This document shows, one piece after another, positions 37,161-49,546 of a stretch of 64,000 nucleotides of DNA. The notes under the pieces are model-generated. The model worked only from the letters and a program-made list of their open reading frames with translations, did not search any database and had not been told where the DNA came from. Numbering within the stretch: the stretch's first letter is position 1; the number at the start of each line of letters is the position of its first letter. A program made the position numbers and the translations under genes. This stretch comes from Streptomyces sp. MUM 203J (GTDB lineage Bacteria > Actinomycetota > Actinomycetes > Streptomycetales > Streptomycetaceae), in the NCBI RefSeq assembly GCF_022414595.1, contig NZ_JADWYO010000021.1:24526-88525 (forward strand), given 5' to 3'.

Positions 37161-38957
37161 ATGACTGAGTACGGCGGCAGGCCCGGCTCCCAGCCCTGGC
37201 ACCCTCAGGACCCCCTGTACGGGGAGTACGGGGACCAGGGCTGGTCCGGGCAGCAGCAACCCGGCAACGACCCGTACTACCAGCAGCAGCCCGCGCAGCC
37301 GCAGCAGCAGTACGGCGACATCCAGGGCCACGGCCACCAGGAGCCGTACCAGCAGCAGGCGTACGGTTCCGACCCGTACGCAGGCCAGGGGTACGGAACC
37401 GGCCAGGGCGTGACGCCCCAGCAGCAGTACGGGACGGACACCGGCGGCTGGGACACCGGAACCGGCCAGCAGGCCGCGATGCCGTACGGGGCCCAGCCCC
37501 CGCACCCTGATCCCTACGGCGGCCAGGGCACCGACCTGTACAGCACCCCCGAGGCGTATCCGCCGCCGCAGCCCCCGGGACAGCGTCACGCGGAGTCGGT
37601 GTACGACGCCGGGGCGTACGGAAACGGCGACCAGGGAACGGCGGTTTCCGGCCACCAGCCGCAAACCCCAGAGGCTCCGGAAGCCCCTTCGGCCCCGGAG
37701 GTCCCCGAGCAGGGGAAGCAGGCCTTCTTCGACGGCCCCACCGCCGACGAGCGCCGCCGCGCCGACCGGGGCGACGCCCCTGAGGACGACGACCCCGACG
37801 ACGACGCCCCCGCCAGGGGACGGCGTGGCCGCGGTGGCCGCGGGGGCGGTGCCCCGGCCAAGAAGCGCAAGAGCCGCAACGGCGTCGCGTGCCTGTTCGT
37901 CGCCACCGTCCTGGTGGGCGGCCTCGGCGGCGTCGGCTACTTCGGCTACCAGTTCTACCAGGGCCGGTTCGGCCCGGCTCCGGACTACACGGGGACGGGG
38001 ATCAAGGAGACGACCCAGGTCGAGATCCCCCCGGGTGCGGGGGGCGCCGCGATCGGCAAGATCCTCTATGACGCGGGCGTGGTGAAGAGCATCGAAGCCT
38101 TCACCGACGCCCAGAGCAAGCACGAGAAAGGGCTCCAGATCCAGGACGGGTTCTACGTCCTGCACAAGGAGATGTCGGGTGCGGCGGCGGTCGAGGCGAT
38201 GCTCAAGGAGGAGAGCCGCAGCGTCCTCATCATCCCCGAGGGCAAACGCAACGCCGACATCTACAAGCTGATCGACGCGAAGCTGGGCCTCGAGGACGGA
38301 GCCACGGCGAAGGCCGCCAAGGACAAGGCCGGCGAGCTGGGCCTGCCCGACTGGGCGAAGGGCCACGCGAACGTCAAGGACCCGCTGGAAGGCTTCCTCT
38401 ACCCGGCCGACTACCCGGCCCCGAAGGGCGGCAAGCCCGAGGACGTCCTCAAGAGGATGGTCGCCCGCGCGAACGAGGAGTTCGCGGTCCACGACATGGA
38501 AGCCAAGGCCAAGTCCCTCGGCCTGAAGGGCCCGTGGGAACTCCTGACGGTCGCGAGCATGGTGCAGGTCGAGGGCAAGTACAAGCACGACTTCGACAAG
38601 GTCTCCCGGGTCGTCTACAACCGCCTCAAGCCGGACAACACGGAGACGGTCGGGCGACTGGAGTTCGATTCGACGGTCAACTACCTCCGGGGTGAGAGCA
38701 CCCTCGACGTCGGGTCGGTCGCCGACATGCGGAAGATCAAGGACCCGTACAACACGTACGACATCAAGGGCCTCACGCCGGGACCGATCAGCAACCCCGG
38801 CAAGGACGCCGTCGAGTCCGCGATGAACCCGGCTCCGGGTCCGTGGATCTACTTCGTGTCCATCAACGAGGACAAGACGGTGTTCTCGGAGACGCTGGCC
38901 GAGCACAACAAGAACGTGGCCGAGTACGAGAAGGAACGGAAGCGGTCAGGCGAATGA
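37161..38957 (+). CDS. mltG: Endolytic murein transglycosylase MltG with long N-terminal extension
   Basis: A 598-residue protein. Residues 1-~230 form a low-complexity cytoplasmic region: first Gln/Tyr/Gly/Pro-rich (many QQYG, DPYGGQ-type repeats), then Ala/Pro/Glu-rich, then acidic, then strongly basic. A membrane helix follows (GVACLFVATVLVGGLGGVGYFGYQF, ~240-264) and then the YceG domain with ETTQVEIPPGAGGAAIGKIL, EGFLYPADY, the catalytic glutamate region ASMVQVEGKYKHD, VVYNRL and TYDIKGLTPGPISNPG. It cuts nascent glycan strands at the membrane. E. coli MltG is about 340 residues, so the extension is large. Its stop overlaps the aroE start. Confidence 0.92.
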   Translation: MTEYGGRPGSQPWHPQDPLYGEYGDQGWSGQQQPGNDPYYQQQPAQPQQQYGDIQGHGHQEPYQQQAYGSDPYAGQGYGTGQGVTPQQQYGTDTGGWDTGTGQQAAMPYGAQPPHPDPYGGQGTDLYSTPEAYPPPQPPGQRHAESVYDAGAYGNGDQGTAVSGHQPQTPEAPEAPSAPEVPEQGKQAFFDGPTADERRRADRGDAPEDDDPDDDAPARGRRGRGGRGGGAPAKKRKSRNGVACLFVATVLVGGLGGVGYFGYQFYQGRFGPAPDYTGTGIKETTQVEIPPGAGGAAIGKILYDAGVVKSIEAFTDAQSKHEKGLQIQDGFYVLHKEMSGAAAVEAMLKEESRSVLIIPEGKRNADIYKLIDAKLGLEDGATAKAAKDKAGELGLPDWAKGHANVKDPLEGFLYPADYPAPKGGKPEDVLKRMVARANEEFAVHDMEAKAKSLGLKGPWELLTVASMVQVEGKYKHDFDKVSRVVYNRLKPDNTETVGRLEFDSTVNYLRGESTLDVGSVADMRKIKDPYNTYDIKGLTPGPISNPGKDAVESAMNPAPGPWIYFVSINEDKTVFSETLAEHNKNVAEYEKERKRSGE

Positions 38958-39784
38958 GCACTGCGAAGCGCGCGGCCGTCCTCGGCTCGCCCATCGCGCA
39001 CTCCCTCTCCCCGGTGCTGCACCGTGCCGCCTACGCCGAGCTGGGCCTGACGGACTGGACGTACGGCCGCTTCGAGGTGGACGAGGCGGGCCTGCCCGGC
39101 TTCTTCGAGTCGGAGCTGGACGCGTCCTGGGCGGGCCTGTCCCTCACCATGCCGCTGAAGCGCGCCGTCATCCCGCTGCTCGACGAGATCAGCGAGACCG
39201 CCCGCTCCGTCGAGGCGGTCAACACGGTCGTCCTCACGGACGACGGACGCCGGGTCGGCGACAACACCGACATCCCCGGCATGGTCGCCGCCCTGCGCGA
39301 GCGGGGCGTGGACAAGGTGGAGGCCGCCGCCGTCCTCGGCGCGGGCGCCACCGCCTCCTCCGCGCTCGCCGCGCTGGCCCGGATCTGCACGGGCCCGGTC
39401 ACCGCGTTCGTACGGAGTGAGGCGCGGGCGGAGGAGATGCGCGGCTGGGGCGTGCGCCTCGGCGTGGAGGTGCACACCGCCCACTGGGAGGAGGCGGTCC
39501 ACGCCTTCGACGCACCGCTCGTGATCGCCACGACCCCGGCGGGCTCCACCGACACCCTCGCCCCCTACGTACCCGAGCGGCCCGGCACCCTCTTCGACGT
39601 GCTGTACGACCCGTGGCCCACCCCGCTGGCCTCCGCGTGGGCGGAGGGCGGCGGCCAGGTCGTCGGCGGCCTGGACCTCCTGGTCCACCAGGCCGTCCTC
39701 CAGGTCGAGCAGATGACGGGCCGCTCCCCGGCCCCGCTCGACGCCATGCGCGCCGCCGGCGAGGCGGCGCTCGCAACCCGCTGA
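38954..39784 (+). CDS. aroE: Shikimate dehydrogenase
   Basis: A 276-residue NADP-dependent enzyme that reduces 3-dehydroshikimate to shikimate. Shikimate-binding residues are in [12 protein letters not shown], the catalytic lysine in [11 protein letters not shown], the aspartate in GDNTDIPGM, and a modified dinucleotide loop [13 protein letters not shown] 38954 overlaps the mltG stop by four bases. A 149-base gap separates it from the rest of the aro cluster. Confidence 0.93.
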   Translation: MSTAKRAAVLGSPIAHSLSPVLHRAAYAELGLTDWTYGRFEVDEAGLPGFFESELDASWAGLSLTMPLKRAVIPLLDEISETARSVEAVNTVVLTDDGRRVGDNTDIPGMVAALRERGVDKVEAAAVLGAGATASSALAALARICTGPVTAFVRSEARAEEMRGWGVRLGVEVHTAHWEEAVHAFDAPLVIATTPAGSTDTLAPYVPERPGTLFDVLYDPWPTPLASAWAEGGGQVVGGLDLLVHQAVLQVEQMTGRSPAPLDAMRAAGEAALATR

Positions 39785-39933
39785 ACAGGCTGTTCCGCTC
39801 GGCGCGGTCCGTCCGACTGCTGGACCCGGACTCGGGACGGGTGCCGGACGTGGGAGGATCGGTGCAGGCGGGCCGGGGCGTCGTACCTGGTCGTGCCCGC
39901 CCGCAGGACGAGGCGCTAGCAGAAGGAGCACCG

Positions 39934-41114
39934 TTGAGCAGGTTGCGCTGGCTGACGGCGGGGGAGTCGCACGGCCCCGCGCTGGTGGCGACACTGGAGG
40001 GTCTTCCCGCCGGGGTCCCGGTCACCACGGAGATGGTGGCGGACCACCTGGCCCGGCGGCGCCTGGGCTATGGACGCGGCGCCCGGATGAAGTTCGAGCG
40101 GGACGAGATCACCTTCCTGGGCGGCGTCCGGCACGGCCTGACGCTCGGCTCCCCGGTCGCGGTCATGGTGGGGAACACCGAGTGGCCCAAGTGGGAGAAG
40201 GTCATGGCCGCCGACCCGGTCGACCCGGCCGAGCTGGCCGAGGTGGCCCGGAACGCGCCGCTGACCCGGCCGCGGCCCGGGCACGCGGACCTCGCCGGGA
40301 TGCAGAAGTACGACTTCGACGAGGCCCGGCCGATCCTGGAGCGCGCCTCCGCCCGCGAGACCGCCGCCCGTGTCGCGCTGGGCGCGGTCGCCCGCTCGTA
40401 CCTCAAGGAGACGGCCGGGATCGAGATCGTCTCGCACGTCGTCGAGCTGGCCGCCGCCAAGGCGCCGTACGGCGTGTACCCGACCCCGGCCGACGTCGAG
40501 AAGCTCGACGCCGACCCTGTGCGCTGCCTCGACGCCGACACCTCGAAGGCGATGGTCGCGGAGATCGACCAGGCCCACAAGGACGGCGACACCCTGGGCG
40601 GAGTCGTGGAGGTGCTGGCCTACGGCGTTCCCGTCGGGCTCGGCTCGCACGTGCACTGGGACCGGCGGCTCGACGCCCGGCTCGCCGCCGCGCTCATGGG
40701 CATCCAGGCCATCAAGGGCGTCGAGGTCGGCGACGGTTTCGAGCTGGCGCGGGTGCCGGGCTCGAAGGCCCACGACGAGATCGTGCCCACCGCGGACGGC
40801 GTCCGCCGCGCCACCGGCCGCTCCGGCGGCACCGAGGGCGGGCTGACCACCGGTGAGCTGCTGCGTGTGCGCGCCGCGATGAAGCCCATCGCGACCGTGC
40901 CGCGCGCTCTCCAGACCATCGACGTGACCACCGGCGAGCCCGCGCAGGCCCACCACCAGCGCTCCGACGTGTGCGCCGTGCCCGCCGCCGGCATCGTCGC
41001 GGAGGCCATGGTCGCGCTGGTCCTCGCGGACGCCGTCGCGGAGAAGTTCGGCGGCGACAGCGTCACCGAGACCCGCCGCAACGTCCGGTCGTACCTCGAC
41101 AACCTGAGGATCCG

Positions 41115-41118
<4 letters not shown>
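39934..41118 (+). CDS. aroC: Chorismate synthase
   Basis: A 394-residue FMN-dependent lyase making chorismate from EPSP, the last common step to aromatic amino acids. Signatures: [60 protein letters not shown], and [21 protein letters not shown] 39934 is the start because AAGGAG lies seven bases upstream and the N-terminus then fits the family ([14 protein letters not shown]). First gene of a four-gene overlapping aro unit. Confidence 0.96.
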
Positions 41119-43203
<2,085 letters not shown>

Positions 43204-43253
43204 CCGACCGTCCGGCCACGTCTCGGCCCGTCCGCCTGTCGTCCCGTCAGGAC

Positions 43254-43308
43254 ATGGAACCCTCCCTGGCCGTTCACCGTCCCGCGGTGCGGGAGGGTAC
43301 GGTTCCAT
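43254..43308 (+). terminator. Terminator-like hairpin after aroQ
   Basis: ATGGAACC/GGTTCCAT (8 bp) enclosing CTCCC/GGGAG, with a five-base bulge on one side, 51 bases after the aroQ stop. Confidence 0.5.
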
Positions 43309-43368
43309 AACGGCGGACCCGAACGGCCGCACGAACAGCGTCAGTCGTACGAGACGGAGTGGCACCGG

Positions 43369-44562
43369 ATGCAGCACGCAGCGGCGGGGTGGACACGTCA
43401 GTCACAGCCGTCGGGCCAGTCCCCGCCTCCGCCCCCCGCTCATCCACCGGCCCCGCCCGCGCGACCCGGCCCCGCGGCTCAGCCGGGGCCTGAAGGGACG
43501 CAGGCACCCGGCAGCGGGAGCGTTCCCGGCGGACGGGGTGCCTCGGCGGTCCCCGACGTCCCTGTCGTGCAAGGTGTTCCGGCGGTCCCCGACGTCCCGC
43601 CCGCTCGGGATGCCCGCGGCCTCCCGGCCGTGCCGGGCGGGCGGGGAGCCCCGGCGGTGGCGGACGTCCCGTCTGCGCGGGAAGTCCCGGCGGCCCCGGG
43701 CGTGGCGGCCCCGCGGGGTGTCCCGGCCGTCCCGCCTGGTCCGCCCGGCCCCGCGGTGGCTCCGTGCCCTCCGGCGCCCCCGGGGCACCACGGTTCCCCG
43801 GGAGCGGTGGGACCGGCCGCGACGGGGACGCCGGGCGAGCCCGGATCCGAGGGCGCGGGCCCGGCGCCGGTGCCCGGTTCCGTCATGGCGGCCGGTCCGG
43901 CGTCCGGCAGCGAGGCCACCGGGCACGTCCGGCTGCCGCCCGGGGGGCCCGTCGCGGCGCCTCCCACAGCACCCCTGGCCCATGGCACCGGGCTCGGCAC
44001 CGGGACGGCGACCCTCGCCGTGCTGCTCATCGGCCCGGCCGGGGCGGGCAAGACGACGGTCGCCCGCCACTGGGCGCAGCGGCGCCGCGTACCGACCGCC
44101 CACATCAGCCTGGACGATGTCCGCGAGTGGGTCTGCGCCGGGTTCGCGGACCCGCAGGGCGGCTGGAACGACCAGTCCGAGGCGCAGTACCGGCTGGCCC
44201 GCCGCACCTGCGGCTTCGCCGCGCGGAACTTCCTGGCCAACGGCATCTCCTGCATCCTGGACGACGCCGTCTTCCCGGACCGCCCGGTCGTCGGCCTCGG
44301 CGGCTGGAAGCGCCATGTGGGCCCCGGACTGCTGCCCGTGGTGCTGCTGCCCGGGCTGGAGATCGTCCTGGAGCGCAACGCCAGGCGCACGGGCAACCGG
44401 CGGCTGTCGGACGAGGAGGTCGCGGGTATCCACGGCCGCATGGCCGGGTGGCACGCCTCGGGTCTGCCGATCATCGACAACTCGAAGTACGACGTGGAGA
44501 CCACCGCGCGCGTCCTCGACGAGGTCCTGGCCCGGGCCATCACCAGCCCGCCCACCTGGTAG
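43369..44562 (+). CDS. P-loop (AAA_33/kinase-like) protein with proline-rich N-terminus
   Basis: A 397-residue protein in two halves. Residues 1-~215 are Pro/Gly/Ala/Val-rich and repetitive (VPDVP, PAVP, RGVPAVP units), presumably disordered. Residues ~215-397 are a P-loop ATPase: Walker A GPAGAGKTT (222-230), ISLDDVREW, a mid-domain NDQSEAQYRLARR, CILDDAVFPD, and LPIIDNSKYDVETTARVLDEVL. This looks like the AAA_33/polynucleotide-kinase/zeta-toxin-like group that phosphorylates small molecules or RNA ends. The substrate is unknown. It lies between the aro cluster and pepQ-efp, transcribed the same way. ATG 43369 is the only sensible start. Confidence 0.78.
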   Translation: MQHAAAGWTRQSQPSGQSPPPPPAHPPAPPARPGPAAQPGPEGTQAPGSGSVPGGRGASAVPDVPVVQGVPAVPDVPPARDARGLPAVPGGRGAPAVADVPSAREVPAAPGVAAPRGVPAVPPGPPGPAVAPCPPAPPGHHGSPGAVGPAATGTPGEPGSEGAGPAPVPGSVMAAGPASGSEATGHVRLPPGGPVAAPPTAPLAHGTGLGTGTATLAVLLIGPAGAGKTTVARHWAQRRRVPTAHISLDDVREWVCAGFADPQGGWNDQSEAQYRLARRTCGFAARNFLANGISCILDDAVFPDRPVVGLGGWKRHVGPGLLPVVLLPGLEIVLERNARRTGNRRLSDEEVAGIHGRMAGWHASGLPIIDNSKYDVETTARVLDEVLARAITSPPTW

Positions 44563-44641
44563 CCGGGTCCGGGGGCCGCCTGCGGACCCGGTCGGACCCC
44601 TCCGACCTGCCGGGTGACCCGTGCGCTCGTACGCTCGGAGC

Positions 44642-45748
44642 ATGTCCCAGGTGTACGCGGACCGCCGCGAAAGGCTCCGTAACCGCTGTGCGGCAAGCAC
44701 GCCGGGGGCGGTGCTGGTCTCCCGCCCCGCGAACGTCCGCTACCTCGCCGGAGGCGGGCCGCCCGGTACCGTACTGCTGCTGGGTGCCGAGGAGGACGTA
44801 CTGCTCTGTCCCCGCCCACCCGCCGGCGATCTCGCCGAGGGGCGGCCCGACGAGGCGCTGAGGGTCGCCGTGCTGCCGCAGGCCGATGGGGACGCCGCCG
44901 TGGCCGCGGCCGGCCTGGCCGCCGGGGCGGGCGCCGAGGTGCTGGCCGTGGAGGAGCACCACCTGAGCGTCGCCCGGTACCGGGCGGTCGGCTCCGTCGC
45001 GGACGGGCTGCGGCTCGCGGACCTCGGCACCGCCATCGAGCAGGAGCGGATCGTCAAGGACGACGAGGAGATCACCTGCCTGCGCATCGCCGCCGAGATC
45101 GCGGACCAGGCGCTGGGGGAGCTGCTGGAGTCGATCCTCGTCGGCCGCACCGAGCGGCATCTCGCTCTGGAACTGGAGCGGCGGCTCGTCGACCACGGCG
45201 CCGACGGGCCCGCCTTCCCCACCTCCGTCGCCACCGGTCCCCACTCCGGCCGCGCCGTCCACCGGCCCTCCGACCGCCGTGTCGAGGAGGGCGACTTCCT
45301 GTCCGTCTGCCTGGGCGCCAACTACCGCGGCTACCGCTGCGAGATCGGCCGTACGTTCGTCATCGGCACGGCCCCCGCCGACTGGCAGATCGAGCTGTAC
45401 GACCTGGTGTTCGCCGCCCAGCGGGCCGCGCGGGAAGCCCTCGCCCCGGGCACCGCCTGCCGCGACGTGGACCGGGTCGCCCGGCAGATCCTGGACGGGG
45501 CCGGGTACGGCGACGGGCTCGCACCCTCCCTCGGGCACGGGGTGGGCCTGGAAATCCAGGAGGACCCTCAGCTCTCCCCTTCCGCCATGGGTAAACTGGA
45601 CGCTTGCGTGCCGGTCACCGTCGAACCAGGGGTCCACCTCCCGGGACGAGGCGGGGTCCGGATCGATGACACGCTCGTCGTACGCCAGGAGGCGGACGGC
45701 GGACCCGAGCTACTCACCATCACGACCAAGGAGCTGCTCGCGCTGTAG
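44642..45748 (+). CDS. PepQ/Xaa-Pro aminopeptidase-like protein with altered metal site
   Basis: A 368-residue pita-bread-fold protein of the M24 family: an N-terminal creatinase-like domain (residues 1-135) and a C-terminal catalytic-like domain. The five metal ligands should be D, D, H, E, E. Here the aligned positions read C223 ([11 protein letters not shown]), E234 (RCEIGRTFV, 11 residues later as expected), H299 (GHGVGLEIQ), E328 (TVEPGVHLP), and D342 (VRIDDTLVV). Three of five are changed, so peptidase activity is doubtful. It precedes efp, a conserved actinobacterial arrangement. TACGCT at 44630-44635 is six bases before the ATG, possibly a leaderless promoter. Confidence 0.85.
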   Translation: MSQVYADRRERLRNRCAASTPGAVLVSRPANVRYLAGGGPPGTVLLLGAEEDVLLCPRPPAGDLAEGRPDEALRVAVLPQADGDAAVAAAGLAAGAGAEVLAVEEHHLSVARYRAVGSVADGLRLADLGTAIEQERIVKDDEEITCLRIAAEIADQALGELLESILVGRTERHLALELERRLVDHGADGPAFPTSVATGPHSGRAVHRPSDRRVEEGDFLSVCLGANYRGYRCEIGRTFVIGTAPADWQIELYDLVFAAQRAAREALAPGTACRDVDRVARQILDGAGYGDGLAPSLGHGVGLEIQEDPQLSPSAMGKLDACVPVTVEPGVHLPGRGGVRIDDTLVVRQEADGGPELLTITTKELLAL

Positions 45749-45816
45749 CCGGCGCGCCGCACGACGCATCACCTCCCTCGGTCGTCCACAGCGTCAGTCC
45801 AGGAGATTCCGCAACC

Positions 45817-46383
45817 GTGGCTTCCACGAACGACCTCAAGAACGGCATGGTGCTCAAGCTCGACGGGGGCCAGCTCTGGTCCGTCGTCGAGTTCCAGCAC
45901 GTCAAGCCCGGCAAGGGCCCGGCCTTCGTGCGCACCAAGCTCAAGAACGTGCTCTCCGGCAAGACCGTCGACAAGACGTTCAACGCCGGTGTCAAGGTCG
46001 AGACGGCCACCGTCGACCGCCGCGACATGCAGTTCTCGTACATGGACGGCGAGTACTTCGTCTTCATGGACATGCAGACCTACGACCAGCTCCACGTCTC
46101 CCGCACCGCGGTCGGCGATGCCGCGAACTTCCTGATCGAGGGCTTCACCGCCACCGTCGCCACCCACGAGGGCGAGGTGCTGTACGTCGAGCTCCCCGCC
46201 GCCGTCGAGCTCACGGTCCAGGAGACCGAGCCGGGCGTCCAGGGTGACCGCTCCACCGGCGGCACCAAGCCCGCCACCCTGGAGACCGGCCACCAGATCC
46301 AGGTCCCGCTCTTCATCACCACCGGCGAGAAGATCAAGGTCGACACCCGTTCCAGCGACTACCTCGGCCGGGTGAGCAGCTAA
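45817..46383 (+). CDS. efp: Elongation factor P
   Basis: A 188-residue three-domain beta-barrel protein that relieves ribosome stalling at polyproline. The N-terminal loop reads [13 protein letters not shown] with the lysine at the tip, as in bacteria that leave EF-P unmodified or use lysine chemistry; no modification enzyme is seen in the window. GTG 45817 with AGGAG upstream. nusB begins two bases after the stop. The neighbouring proline-rich proteins are possible clients, which is only an inference. Confidence 0.96.
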   Translation: MASTNDLKNGMVLKLDGGQLWSVVEFQHVKPGKGPAFVRTKLKNVLSGKTVDKTFNAGVKVETATVDRRDMQFSYMDGEYFVFMDMQTYDQLHVSRTAVGDAANFLIEGFTATVATHEGEVLYVELPAAVELTVQETEPGVQGDRSTGGTKPATLETGHQIQVPLFITTGEKIKVDTRSSDYLGRVSS

Positions 46384-46385
46384 CC

Positions 46386-46814
46386 GTGGCCGCCCGCAAC
46401 AAGGCCCGCAAGCGCGCCTTCCAGATCCTCTTCGAGGCCGACCAGCGCGGCACGTCCGTGCAGGAGGTCCTCGCGGACTGGATCCGGCACGCCCGGTCCG
46501 ACGACCGGCAGCCGCCGGTCAACGAGTACACGATGGAGCTGGTCGAGGGGTACGCCAAGTACGCCGAGCGCATCGACGAACTCATCGCCACCTACGCGGT
46601 GGGCTGGACGCTGGACCGGATGCCGGTCGTGGACCGCAACATCCTGCGGCTCGGCGCCTTCGAGCTGGTCTGGGTGGACTCCGTACCGGACGCCGTGGTG
46701 ATAGACGAGGCCGTGCAGCTGGCCAAGGAGTTCTCCACGGACGATTCGCCGTCGTTCGTCAACGGCCTGCTGGCCCGCTTCAAGGACCTGAAGCCGAGCC
46801 TCCGCCGGGACTGA
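46386..46814 (+). CDS. nusB: Transcription antitermination factor NusB
   Basis: A 142-residue helical RNA-binding protein that acts with NusE (S10) in antitermination on rRNA operons. Start ARNKARKRAFQILFEAD, then VNEYTMELVEGY, MPVVDRNILRLGAFEL and INEAVQLAKEFS-type sequence (here IDEAVQLAKEFSTDDSPSFVNGLL) match the family. GTG 46386 follows the efp stop at two bases. Confidence 0.95.
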   Translation: MAARNKARKRAFQILFEADQRGTSVQEVLADWIRHARSDDRQPPVNEYTMELVEGYAKYAERIDELIATYAVGWTLDRMPVVDRNILRLGAFELVWVDSVPDAVVIDEAVQLAKEFSTDDSPSFVNGLLARFKDLKPSLRRD

Positions 46815-46827
46815 CCCCCGCCACAGC

Positions 46828-46871
46828 CCGAAGGGCCCGCGGCGCGTTCTCGCGCCCCGCGGGCCCTTCGG
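46828..46871 (+). terminator. Terminator after nusB
   Basis: CCGAAGGGCCCGCGG with its complement, extended by CGCG/CGCG around a TTCT loop with a CC bulge; begins 13 bases after the nusB stop. Confidence 0.85.
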
Positions 46872-46907
46872 CGTGCCCGGCGCCTCCGCGGACCGGGACG
46901 TGAACGC

Positions 46908-46951
46908 GCCGGAGGGTGGTCCCGGACCGAGGCCCGGGACCACCCTCCGGC
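46908..46951 (-). terminator. Terminator after bldD
   Basis: Perfect 18-bp stem (46908-46925 with 46934-46951) and eight-base loop, 14 bases downstream of the bldD stop on the minus strand. It stands back to back with the nusB terminator. Confidence 0.85.
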
Positions 46952-46965
46952 GGCAACGTTTCTGC

Positions 46966-47466
46966 TCAGCCCTCCTCGTGGGCGACCGCGCGGCGCGCGT
47001 CCGCGTCCAGCACGCCCCAGCTGATCAGCTGCTCGGTCAGGACCGAGGGCGACTGGTCGTAGATGACCGCGAGGGTGCGCAGGTCGTCCTGGCGGATCGA
47101 CAGGACCTTGCCGTTGTAGTCACCGCGCTGCGACTGGATCGTCGCCGCGTAGCGCTGCAGCGGTCCGGCCTTCTCGGCCGGGACGTGGGCCAGACGCTCC
47201 AGGTCCAGGACGAGCTTCGGCGGCGGCTCGGCGGCCCCGCCCGGCGTGGTGCCCGGCAGCAGCTCCTGCACCGGGACGCCGTAGAAATCGGCCAGCTCGG
47301 CGAGGCGCTGCACGGTCACGGCACGGTCGCCGCGCTCGTACGAACCGACCACGACGGCCTTCCAGCGGCCCTGCGACTTCTCCTCCACACCGTGGAGGGA
47401 GAGGCCCTGCTGGGTGCGGATGGCACGGAGCTTGGCCCCGAGCTGTTTGGCGTATTCGCTGGACAT
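46966..47466 (-). CDS. bldD: Developmental transcription regulator BldD
   Basis: A 166-residue master repressor of Streptomyces sporulation genes that dimerises on DNA around a tetramer of cyclic di-GMP. The N-terminal helix-turn-helix domain (LGAKLRAIRTQQGLSLHGVEEKS; SYERGDRAV, residues ~9-50) and the C-terminal domain with the c-di-GMP signature R114-G-D116 and R125-Q-D-D128 are intact, spaced by the expected eight residues. The linker is PGTTPGGAAEPPP. It acts in the cytoplasm on many bld and whi promoters and on its own. ATG 47466. Placed between nusB and pyrR, as in S. coelicolor. Confidence 0.98.
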   Translation of the reverse strand: MSSEYAKQLGAKLRAIRTQQGLSLHGVEEKSQGRWKAVVVGSYERGDRAVTVQRLAELADFYGVPVQELLPGTTPGGAAEPPPKLVLDLERLAHVPAEKAGPLQRYAATIQSQRGDYNGKVLSIRQDDLRTLAVIYDQSPSVLTEQLISWGVLDADARRAVAHEEG

Positions 47467-47512
47467 AGAGCTCCCTGGACACTGTGACAACGTGCGGCTC
47501 CGCCGCAGGTTC

Positions 47513-47532
47513 GTAACTCACTGTGAGGTTAC
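47513..47532 (-). promoter_or_regulatory. BldD-type operator in the bldD promoter region
   Basis: The 20 bases GTAACTCACTGTGAGGTTAC form an imperfect palindrome (GTAAC-TCAC / GTGAG-GTTAC) 47 bases upstream of the bldD ATG. It resembles described BldD boxes (AGTGA...TCAC core), and BldD is known to repress its own promoter. Confidence 0.55.
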
Positions 47533-47651
47533 GCAGCGTTACCTGCACCCGTCAAGCCGAACGGTCCGTACCGGGGTCCTGCCGGGCCCCCGCTGGACCC
47601 GCTTCCGGGGCCTGGTACCGTGGACGACGCACATTCCGACGTCCTTTAAGG

Positions 47652-48251
<600 letters not shown>

Positions 48252-48530
48252 CCACCCGGCAGCCGCCCGATCCCCACCCGCCCCCTTCCGGAACCGGGGA
48301 CACCGCCCCGGCCCCGCTCCGCACGCGCCGGAGCGGCCGCGTCAGCCCGTCCGGCACCCGAGGACGAGCGGCGAAGCCGCGGCGAACAGGACCCGGGGCG
48401 AAGCCCCCGCACCGGGCTGTGGCCGCACGCCGGCACAGCCGGGAAGGCGCGGGACAGGGGGAGAAGACCGCCGGCCACGGACCGGTCCCACGGAACCACG
48501 CGACCTCCACCACACCCGGAGTAGACCCCG

Positions 48531-49520
48531 ATGAAGCGCCACCTCATCTCCGCCGCCGATCTCAGCCGCGACGACGCCGTCCTCATCCTCGACACCGCCG
48601 AGGAGATGGCCCGCGTCGCGGACCGGCCGATCAAGAAGCTGCCCACCCTGCGCGGCCGGACCATCTGCAACCTCTTCTTCGAGGACTCCACCCGCACCCG
48701 CATCTCGTTCGAGGCCGCCGAGAAGCGGCTCTCCGCCGACGTCATCAACTTCGCCGCGAAGGGCTCCAGCGTCTCCAAGGGAGAGTCCCTCAAGGACACC
48801 GCGCAGACCCTGGAGGCCATGGGCGTCGACGCCGTCGTCATCCGGCACAGCGCCTCCGGCGCCCCGTACCGGCTCGCCACCTCCGGCTGGATCGACGCCC
48901 CGGTCATCAACGCGGGTGACGGCACCCACCAGCACCCCACGCAGGCCCTGCTCGACGCGTTCACCATGCGCCGCCGCCTGGTCGGCCCGGACGCGGGCAT
49001 CGGGCAGGACCTGTCCGGCAGGCGCATCACGATCGTCGGGGACGTGCTGCACAGCCGGGTCGCCCGCTCCAACGTGGACCTGCTGCACACCCTGGGCGCC
49101 CACGTCACGCTCGTCGCCCCGCCGACCCTCGTGCCCGTGGGCGTCGAGACCTGGCCCTGCGAGGTCTCGTACGACCTGGACAGCACGCTGCCGAAGGCCG
49201 ACGCCGTGATGATGCTGCGCGTGCAGCGGGAGCGGATGAACGCGGCGTTCTTCCCCACCGAGCGCGAGTACTCCCGCCGCTACGGCCTCGACGCCGAGCG
49301 GATGGCCCGGATGCCGGAACACGCCGTCGTCATGCACCCCGGCCCCATGGTGCGGGGCATGGAGATCACCGCCGAGGTCGCGGACTCGCCCCGCTGCACC
49401 GTCGTGGAGCAGGTCGCCAACGGCGTGTCCATCCGCATGGCCGTTCTCTACCTGCTGCTCGGCGGCAACGAACCCGCCGCCTCCCAGCCCGCCGCGGCCC
49501 CGACCCGTACCGACGCCTGA
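48531..49520 (+). CDS. pyrB: Aspartate carbamoyltransferase catalytic subunit
   Basis: A 329-residue enzyme joining carbamoyl phosphate and aspartate. Carbamoyl-phosphate site [13 protein letters not shown], the [14 protein letters not shown] loop, [29 protein letters not shown], and [11 protein letters not shown] are all there. No pyrI-type regulatory subunit is encoded; class C or class A holoenzyme with pyrC is the usual alternative. ATG 48531. The C-terminus has a short Ala/Pro tail. pyrC follows after 26 bases. Confidence 0.97.
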   Translation: MKRHLISAADLSRDDAVLILDTAEEMARVADRPIKKLPTLRGRTICNLFFEDSTRTRISFEAAEKRLSADVINFAAKGSSVSKGESLKDTAQTLEAMGVDAVVIRHSASGAPYRLATSGWIDAPVINAGDGTHQHPTQALLDAFTMRRRLVGPDAGIGQDLSGRRITIVGDVLHSRVARSNVDLLHTLGAHVTLVAPPTLVPVGVETWPCEVSYDLDSTLPKADAVMMLRVQRERMNAAFFPTEREYSRRYGLDAERMARMPEHAVVMHPGPMVRGMEITAEVADSPRCTVVEQVANGVSIRMAVLYLLLGGNEPAASQPAAAPTRTDA

Positions 49521-49546
49521 CCCCGTACCGAGGAGAAGCAGAACCG

